Shown piece by piece: positions 32,876 through 38,265 of a stretch of 38,265 nt of DNA. The notes below the pieces were generated by a model. That model saw nothing but the letters and a program-made list of their open reading frames with translations, was not told where the DNA came from and searched no databases. The translations under genes were made by a program, and so were the position numbers. Source of the DNA: an uncultured Pseudomonadota bacterium (GTDB taxonomy: Bacteria > Pseudomonadota > Gammaproteobacteria > Burkholderiales > Methylophilaceae); the NCBI GenBank assembly GCA_903846555.1, contig CAINBI010000154.1, positions 1 through 38,265 of the forward strand. The letters are read 5' to 3'. Positions within the stretch are counted from its first letter, which is position 1, and every line of letters begins with the position of its first letter.

Positions 32876-33532
32876 ATGAGTTTATTAGATCAGATGAAAG
32901 TTCAAGCGCAACAAGCGCTTGAACTCAACAACAAAACAGTGACGCTGAGCGCAGATGTATTTGCACAACGTAATGCAAAGCTCAAAGAGATTTTTGATTA
33001 CTGGCATGAGCTTTCTGAGCTGATTAAAGTGATTCAGCCAGATTTTCCGCACACAATATCATTGCCAAACATCGGTGAAATGACTGGTTTAAAAGTGCTT
33101 GATACGTTCTCAGACAGTCGTCACACCTTACTCAATAATCAAAATTTTTCCGATGAAATTGATCATGTTTCCTTGCATTTTACTTACAAATCTCCCAAGT
33201 GCCATGCGTTTACTAGAGAGCTAGGTTACGCCGCGCTGGTGAAGGATGTGTTGTGGCGCTATGGTATTTCACACACCGCAGACGATATTAAAAACGACCA
33301 AGCACGTATTGTAGGAGTAGCTTTCAATATCCCGTGGCAAATAAGAGGGTCAATCATTGTTACCGCATTACCTGGCTCAAAAATACTGAACTTTGCACTA
33401 AGAAATGTTGGAAAACTAGGTGAGATTGATCTGGATGTCCCTTTTGATCAGGTAGACCGTACGTTTTTAGATCAGCTTTCACAATTATTACTAGGTCAAG
33501 AAAACCGTTTCTGGAAGTTAGTCAAATTCTAA
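32876..33532 (+). CDS. Conserved-looking hypothetical protein
   Basis: The 218-residue, probably cytoplasmic, protein is of a family I do not recognise. The first 45 residues are helical and charged (MSLLDQMKVQAQQALELNNK), resembling a short coiled coil. The rest looks like a single alpha/beta domain, with blocks VSLHFTYKSPKCHAF, GYAALVKDVLWRYGI and NIPWQIRGSIIVTALPGSKIL. Signal peptide, membrane span and metal motif are absent; the single Cys is in SPKCHAF. Codon use and a clean start support a real gene. It is followed by the DMT exporter after 47 bases, so a shared transcript is likely. Confidence 0.75.
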   Translation: MSLLDQMKVQAQQALELNNKTVTLSADVFAQRNAKLKEIFDYWHELSELIKVIQPDFPHTISLPNIGEMTGLKVLDTFSDSRHTLLNNQNFSDEIDHVSLHFTYKSPKCHAFTRELGYAALVKDVLWRYGISHTADDIKNDQARIVGVAFNIPWQIRGSIIVTALPGSKILNFALRNVGKLGEIDLDVPFDQVDRTFLDQLSQLLLGQENRFWKLVKF

Positions 33533-33579
33533 TTAATTCAGTATTAAAGGCGTTTGGTTTACAGCAACATCGTAAAAAG

Positions 33580-34449
33580 GTGTTCATTGCCTTGGCACTT
33601 ACCAGCACGTATTTTATTTGGGGTTTAACTTACCTTGCCATTAGGTTTGGGTTGGAAAGCTTCCCGCCATTTTTAATGGCAGGCATCCGATTTACTGCCG
33701 CAGGGCTTGTTTTATATGGCGTGATGCGCTATTTAGGTGCTCCTAACCCGACCAAGCAACAATGGTTAAGCGCTTCTGCAATTGGCCTTTTACTTCCGGC
33801 TTTGGGTAATGGCACCGTGTGTTACGCACAGCAAACCGTATCATCCAGTGTTGCAGCACTTTCAATAGCTACCGCACCTATTTGGATGGCGATTTTCGCC
33901 TCACTGTGGGGTTGTAAAATCACCACCAAAGAATGGCTAGGCATCACCGTGGGTTTAGTCGGCATTGTTTTATTAAACTTGGGCGGTACTTTCAATAGCA
34001 CGGCTGGGCATGGCAATTTAGCCAGCGCATTGTTACTTATTTTTGCGGCAGCCAGTTGGTCGTTTGGTTCGGTGTGGGGTAGGCGCTTGGATATGCCTAG
34101 TGGTTTGATGGCAAGCGCCACACAAATGCTGGCTGGCGGTATTGCGTTGTTGTTAGCTAGCGCCTCGTGGGGTGAGGCTTGGCCGCAACATATTAGCCAA
34201 AAATCGTGGTTGGCGATGTTATTTTTAGTGATTTTTGGTTCGATAGTGGCCTACAGCGCCTTCCAATACCTACTCAAAACGGTGCGTCCGCTAGTGGCCA
34301 GTAGCAATACCTTTGTCAATCCGGTCGTCGCTTTTATCGGCGGCATTTTGTTTGCAAGCGAGCATGTTGCAGCGATGGAATTTATTGCACTTGGTGTGAT
34401 TTTAGTCGGCGTATTTTTAGTGCTATCTGCCGCGAATAAAGATATTTAA
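33580..34449 (+). CDS. EamA/DMT-family exporter
   Basis: The 289-residue inner-membrane protein has ten predicted spans in two EamA repeats. The first begins STYFIWGLTYLAIRFGLESFPPFLMAGIRF. The second begins after AASWSFGSVWGRRLDMPSG and includes GSIVAYSAFQYLLKTVRPLVASSNTFVNPVVAFIGG. Members export metabolites or amino acids; YedA-like proteins are the nearest in memory, and the substrate is unknown. The start is weakly defined: GTG 33580 lies only 16 residues into an open frame that extends to the previous stop, with AAAAAGG overlapping it. A non-ATG start slightly upstream is possible. Confidence 0.88.
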   Translation: MFIALALTSTYFIWGLTYLAIRFGLESFPPFLMAGIRFTAAGLVLYGVMRYLGAPNPTKQQWLSASAIGLLLPALGNGTVCYAQQTVSSSVAALSIATAPIWMAIFASLWGCKITTKEWLGITVGLVGIVLLNLGGTFNSTAGHGNLASALLLIFAAASWSFGSVWGRRLDMPSGLMASATQMLAGGIALLLASASWGEAWPQHISQKSWLAMLFLVIFGSIVAYSAFQYLLKTVRPLVASSNTFVNPVVAFIGGILFASEHVAAMEFIALGVILVGVFLVLSAANKDI

Positions 34450-34490
34450 AAAAACTTACAATTTAAAAACTGACTTTGTAGACCTTGACG

Positions 34491-35159
34491 ATGAAGCAAA
34501 ATATTGCGCTATTTGATTTAGATAACACCTTGCTCGCGGGCGATAGCGATTACAACTGGAGCTTGTTTTTAATAGAAGAGGGCCTATTAGATGCCAAAAC
34601 CCATCACGCACGTAACGAACAGTTTTACCAAGATTATAAAAATGGAAATTTGGACATTTACAAGTTTTTAGAATTTCAATTAAAGCCACTTTCAGAGCAT
34701 CCAGTTGCATTTTTAGATGAGCTCCATCTTAAATTTATGGATAAAGTGATTCGCCCAATGATGACACAAAAAGCGCAAGACCTTGTGAATCAGCATCAAA
34801 CAGCCGGCGATTTATGTTTGATTATTACTGCCACCAATAGCTTTGTGACTAAGCCTATTGCTACGGCTTATGGCATTGAGCATTTAATCGGCACAGATCC
34901 TGAAATGGAGAACGGGCAATATACTGGCGGCGTGAGTGGTGTGCCTAGTTTTCAGGCGGGTAAAGTCACGCGCATCAATCAGTGGTTGGCTGAGCGCCAG
35001 CAACAATTGTCAGACTTTAAAACCAGTTATTTTTATAGCGATTCACATAACGATTTGCCGCTAATGAAACTGGTCACCAACCCAGTTGCCGTGGATGCAG
35101 ACGAGATTTTGGCTGAATATGCAAAAACACAAGATTGGCCGCACATTAGCTTACGTTAA
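34491..35159 (+). CDS. HAD-IB family phosphatase (SerB-like)
   Basis: The 222-residue phosphatase starts at ATG 34491 (MKQNIALFDLDNTLLAGDSDYNW). A TTG two codons upstream is the alternative. Motif I is DLDNTLL; motif II is IITATNSFVTKP; a Lys lies in FQAGKVTRI; motif IV is YSDSHNDLPLM. The order and spacing match subfamily IB, which includes phosphoserine phosphatase and many HAD-IB hydrolases annotated as histidinol- or phosphoserine-phosphatase-like. There is no ACT domain, so it is not a standard SerB. It follows the DMT exporter and is closed by a strong stem-loop. Confidence 0.88.
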   Translation: MKQNIALFDLDNTLLAGDSDYNWSLFLIEEGLLDAKTHHARNEQFYQDYKNGNLDIYKFLEFQLKPLSEHPVAFLDELHLKFMDKVIRPMMTQKAQDLVNQHQTAGDLCLIITATNSFVTKPIATAYGIEHLIGTDPEMENGQYTGGVSGVPSFQAGKVTRINQWLAERQQQLSDFKTSYFYSDSHNDLPLMKLVTNPVAVDADEILAEYAKTQDWPHISLR

Positions 35160-35190
35160 ATTTGCGGCTGCAATGGCTCAAAAACACTAT

Positions 35191-35241
35191 AAACAGATGC
35201 CCTGGAAGCCGCTCTGGTATTACCTCCCAGGGCATCTGTTT
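35191..35241. terminator. Perfect 15-bp inverted repeat at convergent gene ends
   Basis: AAACAGATGCCCTGG (35191-35205) pairs perfectly with CCAGGGCATCTGTTT (35227-35241) around a 21-base loop. T-rich sequence follows on the plus strand and A-rich sequence precedes it. It lies between the HAD-IB gene and the convergent ypjD-like gene. The inner TGCCCTGGAAGCC resembles the 998-1049 element (TGCCCTGTGAGCC), so it may be a diverged third member. Confidence 0.75.
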
Positions 35242-35320
35242 TGATATGATTTTTATTGCGGAATATGCGTAAGTCGCTAAAGCGGAGAATTGCCCAGCGA
35301 AATTTCAGTGCGCTGGCTCG

Positions 35321-36127
35321 CTATCGACCCAGTAAAATCTGCAAAATGAACTTACTGCCCACGTAGGCCAGCATAAGCAACACAAAGCCCGCTAATGTCC
35401 AGCGGATGGCTTTTAGTCCACGCCAACCATATTGATATCTGCCAAACAACAAGCCGGCATAAATAAACCAGCTCGCGAAAGAGAATATGGTCTTGTGATT
35501 CAACTGCATCGGCTTACCAAAAATCTCTTCTGAAAACAACATGCCACTAATTAGCGTAATGGTGAGCAATACAAAACCCAGGCCAATAATTCTAAATAAC
35601 AAGTTTTCCATGACCATTAACGGTGGAAAGCTCGGTAATTTGATCAGGGTTGGTTTGTTGTGCAGGCTACGCTCGGCAATCATCATTATTACTGCATGAA
35701 AAGTGGCAAAGGTAAACAAGCTGTAAGCCAGCAAAGCGATGGCAATATGCGCCAAAAATAGCGGCGACTCCACCGCTGGTAGCACATGATTAGCCGCGTT
35801 AGACGCAGGTAACAGTGCAAAAATAGCCGCTGGCGGCAATACAAATGCCTGTAAGTTAGTGAGTTCGTGTTTTAAATCTGCCACCCAGTAAATAAGCACC
35901 GTAAGCCAAGAAATGGCCGATAGCATGTTGAAAAAACCTAAGTTAAAGCCATTTACAAAAATGACTTGGTATAACAACCAGCCGTGAATAATCAGCCCAA
36001 TTGCGATCATGGCCGTATGTAGCTTTAAATATTGCAACATGGCGGGTATTTTTGCACAACGCCAAAAGTCGGTAGCTACGGCTAAATAGATAAATACAAG
36101 CGCTAAATAGGGGATTAATTTTTGCAT
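35321..36127 (-). CDS. CcsA/YpjD-like cytochrome c assembly-family membrane protein
   Basis: The inner-membrane protein has 268 residues from ATG 36127 (MQKLIPYLALVFIYLAVATDFWR). The frame continues 22 codons upstream, but those residues are unlikely and approach the ffh promoter. About eight hydrophobic spans are visible. His-containing blocks such as FLAHIAIALLAYSLFTFATFHAV and QLNHKTIFSFASWFIYAGLLFGRYQYGWRG match the cytochrome c assembly (CcsA/CcmC) domain in its short YpjD form. The family is linked to haem handling by homology only. It is divergent from ffh, as ypjD and ffh are neighbours in many proteobacteria. Confidence 0.87.
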   Translation of the reverse strand: MQKLIPYLALVFIYLAVATDFWRCAKIPAMLQYLKLHTAMIAIGLIIHGWLLYQVIFVNGFNLGFFNMLSAISWLTVLIYWVADLKHELTNLQAFVLPPAAIFALLPASNAANHVLPAVESPLFLAHIAIALLAYSLFTFATFHAVIMMIAERSLHNKPTLIKLPSFPPLMVMENLLFRIIGLGFVLLTITLISGMLFSEEIFGKPMQLNHKTIFSFASWFIYAGLLFGRYQYGWRGLKAIRWTLAGFVLLMLAYVGSKFILQILLGR

Positions 36128-36208
36128 AACGTAATTATGGCGCAAATATGCTTCAAATATAATAGCTTGATGTAAAATTGAGCATCTAATCATTTGTAAG
36201 AGTACGCA

Positions 36209-37573
36209 ATGCTAGAAAATTTAACCGATCGCCTGCAAGGCGTTATTAAAAGTTTACGTGGTCAAGCACGATTAACGGAAGATAATATTTCAGACGCGAT
36301 GCGTGAAGTGCGCATGGCGCTGCTGGAGGCCGATGTTGCCTTGCCGGTAGTAAAAGACTTTATTGCACAAGTTAAGCAGCGTGCGCAAGGCCAAGAGGTG
36401 TTACAAAGTTTAACGCCAGGCCAGGCAGTTATTCAAGTGGTACACGATGAGCTGACGACTTTGATGGGTAAGGCTAATGTAGGTTTGAATTTAGCCGCAG
36501 TAGCGCCTGCCATCATTTTAATGGCGGGCTTGCAAGGTTCAGGCAAAACAACCACTTCTGCCAAATTAGCCAAGCTATTAAAAGAACAAAAGAAGAAAGT
36601 GTTATTAGCCAGTGCCGATGTGTACCGCCCTGCGGCGATTGAGCAACTTAAAATGCTGGCTAAACAATTGGAAGTGGATTGTTTTGATAGTAACGCCAGT
36701 CAGCAACCAATAGATATCGCCAAGGCCGCATTAGACTTTGCTAAACGCGGTTATTACGATGTGATTATTTTCGATACCGCTGGTCGCTTGGGTATTGATG
36801 AAGCTATGATGGCGGAAATCAAAGCGCTGCACACATTGCTAAACCCAATCGAAACCTTGTTTGTGGTTGATGCCATGCAAGGTCAAGATGCCGTAAACAC
36901 CGCTAAAGCCTTCGGCGATACGCTGCCACTCACCGGCATTATACTCACCAAATTAGACGGCGATTCACGCGGCGGTGCAGCATTATCTGTACGTCACATA
37001 ACTGGTAAGCCGATTAAATTTATCGGTGTCAGTGAAAAAGTCGATGGCTTAGAGCCTTTCCACCCAGAGCGTATGGCATCACGCGTACTTGGCATGGGTG
37101 ACGTACTAAGCTTGATTGAGCAAGCACATAAAAATGTAGATATGGCAGAGGCGCAAAAACTCGCCGAGAAAGTTAAATCGGGTAAAAACTTTGATTTAAA
37201 CGATTTTAAAATGCAAATGTCACAAATGCGCAAAATGGGCGGCATGAGTGCGCTGATGGATAAAATGCCAAGTCAAATGGCAGGCATGGCTGCAAAAATG
37301 AATCCTGACGATGCGGACAAAGCTATTCGACGCATAGAAGGCATTATCAACAGCATGACCGCGCTAGAACGCCGCAAACCGGAATTGATTAAAGCCACTC
37401 GTAAAAAACGTATAGCCGATGGCAGTGGCGTACAAGTGCAAGAAGTGAATCGTCTACTTAAACAATTTGAAGAAACTCAAAAAATGATGAAAATGTTCGC
37501 AAAAGGTGGCATAGCCAAAATGATGCGCGGGATGGGCAGCATGATGGGCGGAAAAATGCCAGGCATGCGATAA
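36209..37573 (+). CDS. ffh: Signal recognition particle protein Ffh
   Basis: The SRP54-type GTPase binds 4.5S RNA and signal sequences and targets inner-membrane proteins to FtsY. The 454-residue protein has the N domain (about 1-95, MLENLTDRLQGVIKSLRG). The G domain contains GLQGSGKTTTSAKLAK, DTAGRLGIDEAMM and TKLDGDSRGGAALS, and the Met-rich M domain spans about 300-454. The RNA-binding segment is RRKPELIKATRKKRIADGSG. The tail MRGMGSMMGGKMPGM is typical. The divergent ypjD-like gene starts 81 bases away. Confidence 0.97.
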   Translation: MLENLTDRLQGVIKSLRGQARLTEDNISDAMREVRMALLEADVALPVVKDFIAQVKQRAQGQEVLQSLTPGQAVIQVVHDELTTLMGKANVGLNLAAVAPAIILMAGLQGSGKTTTSAKLAKLLKEQKKKVLLASADVYRPAAIEQLKMLAKQLEVDCFDSNASQQPIDIAKAALDFAKRGYYDVIIFDTAGRLGIDEAMMAEIKALHTLLNPIETLFVVDAMQGQDAVNTAKAFGDTLPLTGIILTKLDGDSRGGAALSVRHITGKPIKFIGVSEKVDGLEPFHPERMASRVLGMGDVLSLIEQAHKNVDMAEAQKLAEKVKSGKNFDLNDFKMQMSQMRKMGGMSALMDKMPSQMAGMAAKMNPDDADKAIRRIEGIINSMTALERRKPELIKATRKKRIADGSGVQVQEVNRLLKQFEETQKMMKMFAKGGIAKMMRGMGSMMGGKMPGMR

Positions 37574-37675
37574 GCGTAATCTAGACTAAGTGCTTTAAAA
37601 TCAATGACTCAAAAAATTTATATAGCGCACTAAAGATAAAGTATATAAATAGTTAACTTATTTGCTGGTAATAGG

Positions 37676-37704
37676 TTGACCAAGTGGTTGGTTTCTAGCA
37701 TAAT
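37676..37704 (+). promoter_or_regulatory. Promoter of tRNA-Lys
   Basis: TTGACC (37676-37681) and CATAAT (37699-37704) are separated by exactly 17 bases, close to the sigma-70 consensus. The discriminator that follows is GC-rich (TGCGCCC), as expected of stringently controlled stable-RNA promoters. The tRNA starts about 60 bases after the predicted transcript start, leaving a leader with a CCTAG/CTAGG inverted repeat. Confidence 0.75.
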
Positions 37705-37771
37705 TGCGCCCTTTCCTAGGTGACGTAAGCCAACTAGGAAGCGGGAAATAAGTCTTACCCATTAGTACATT

Positions 37772-37847
37772 GGGGCGTTAGCTCAGCTGGTAGAGCACCG
37801 GACTTTTAATCCGATTGTCGTGGGTTCGATCCCCGCACGCCTCACCA
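37772..37847 (+). tRNA. tRNA-Lys (anticodon TTT)
   Basis: The 76-base cloverleaf has acceptor GGGGCGT pairing with ACGCCTC (one G-U), D-arm GCTCAGCTGGTAGAGC, and anticodon loop CTTTTAA with anticodon TTT. The T-arm is GTGGGTTCGATCCCCGC, and the 3' CCA is encoded. All standard invariant bases are present. It decodes AAA and AAG. It has its own promoter and terminator. Confidence 0.97.
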
Positions 37848-37853
37848 ATACCT

Positions 37854-37883
37854 AAAAGGCTCACAGCGATGGGAGCCTTTTTT
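37854..37883 (+). terminator. Rho-independent terminator of tRNA-Lys
   Basis: AAAAGGCTC (37854-37862) pairs with GAGCCTTTT (37873-37881) around a 10-base loop and is followed by further T. It begins seven bases after the CCA end. Confidence 0.88.
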
Positions 37884-37894
37884 AATTTGTCTCG

Positions 37895-37913
37895 TGTAAG
37901 CACTATGTAAGCA
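37895..37913. repeat. Paired TGTAAGCA direct repeats 3' of tRNA-Lys
   Basis: TGTAAGCA occurs at 37895 and again at 37906, with an 11-base (one helical turn) period. Position and spacing resemble integrase arm-type or other protein-binding sites beside a tRNA. No integrase gene is visible before the window ends. Between here and 38094 I see no gene. Confidence 0.35.
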
Positions 37914-38094
37914 TTTGGAATAAATAAATTTCCAATTTACTTGCCTACTGTAAGGCGGCGCGATATTTGGTACTAATTTGCGCTTTATTTGGTACATTAA
38001 ATTATAAAGTTAACGCACTATAAACCAACTCAAACCTTACACAAAATAATAGCCAGTACCACCATATTTAGGACAGGTATTTTGCACCCACCAT

Positions 38095-38265
38095 TGCATA
38101 CGACTTTTCAAGAGATTTATCTCTTAGAAAATCGGAGTGCCCGTGGTGCATACGACTTTTCAAGAGATTTATCTCTTAGAAAATCGGAGTGCCCGTGGTG
38201 CATACGACTTTTCAAGAGATTTATCTCTTAGAAAATCGGAGTGCCCGTGGTGCATACGACTTTTC
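38095..38265. repeat. 52-bp tandem satellite with internal hairpin, running off the window
   Basis: CGACTTTTCAAG starts at 38101, 38153, 38205 and 38257, an exact 52-base period, and all complete units are identical. Each unit has a 34-base imperfect palindrome: CGACTTTTCAAGAGAT, TT, ATCTCTTAGAAAATCG, with two single-base bulges. An 18-base linker, GAGTGCCCGTGGTGCATA, joins the units. Three full units and part of a fourth are seen, and the array continues beyond the end. The last six to seven bases of the linker (TGCATA) precede the first unit, which marks the array boundary. Confidence 0.95.

Noticed and set aside
38095-38265. CRISPR array at the right end
   Set aside because: Linkers between the palindromic units are identical, the unit is uniform at 52 bases, and no cas gene is visible. 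It is a tandem satellite.

Overview
The window reads as chromosomal DNA of a Gram-negative betaproteobacterium. The evidence is an LPS inner-core heptose operon, BamC, the pssA-leuA gene order, HrcA, and an rnfABCDGE-nth block. The moderate-to-low GC and the overall gene set remind me of methylotrophic Methylophilaceae such as Methylotenera; that placement is inference and was not tested. Most of the window is housekeeping sequence. The accessory signals lie at about 10.3-12.5 kb, 25.9-29.8 kb and the last 400 bases.

Layout. 1-1.05 kb: tail of an unidentified gene, a short palindrome, a HAD phosphatase. 1.05-7.45 kb (minus strand): hrcA, hemH, hldD, gmhA, hldE, waaF, i.e. a heat-shock repressor, haem synthesis and ADP-heptose synthesis and transfer in one close-packed run. 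7.6-10.3 kb (plus): nadK and recN. 10.4-20.0 kb (minus): a thirteen-member co-directional run, rnfA-B-C-D-G-E, nth, a FIST-domain protein, a DUF1841 protein, an ECF sigma factor, its likely zinc-type anti-sigma factor, a secreted Cys-repeat peptide of the HvfA/bufferin type, and a broken DUF692 (MNIO) gene. 20.3-23.3 kb (plus): dapA, bamC and a metallo-beta-lactamase-fold protein. 23.4-25.8 kb (minus): a tiny Ala/Pro-rich lipoprotein and a diguanylate cyclase. 26.0-29.8 kb (minus): an arsenic resistance operon arsR-arsD-arsA-acr3. 29.9-35.2 kb (plus): pssA, leuA, an unrecognised 218-residue protein, a DMT-family exporter and a HAD-IB phosphatase. 35.3-37.6 kb: divergent ypjD-like and ffh genes. 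37.7-38.3 kb: tRNA-Lys(TTT) with promoter and terminator, then a 52-bp satellite that runs off the window end.

The most interesting biology is the sigma/anti-sigma/Cys-repeat peptide cassette. The precursor-like peptide is intact and has four perfectly spaced 10-residue Cys repeats. The gene behind it is a recognisable but ruined DUF692 peptide-modifying oxidase, with two frameshifts, an in-frame stop and loss of the C-terminal half. This looks like a metal-stress RiPP system caught after loss of its modifying enzyme. Second are the 52-bp hairpin satellite beside tRNA-Lys and an apparent family of ~52-bp stem-loop elements at gene ends (998-1049, 10312-10363, possibly 35191-35241).
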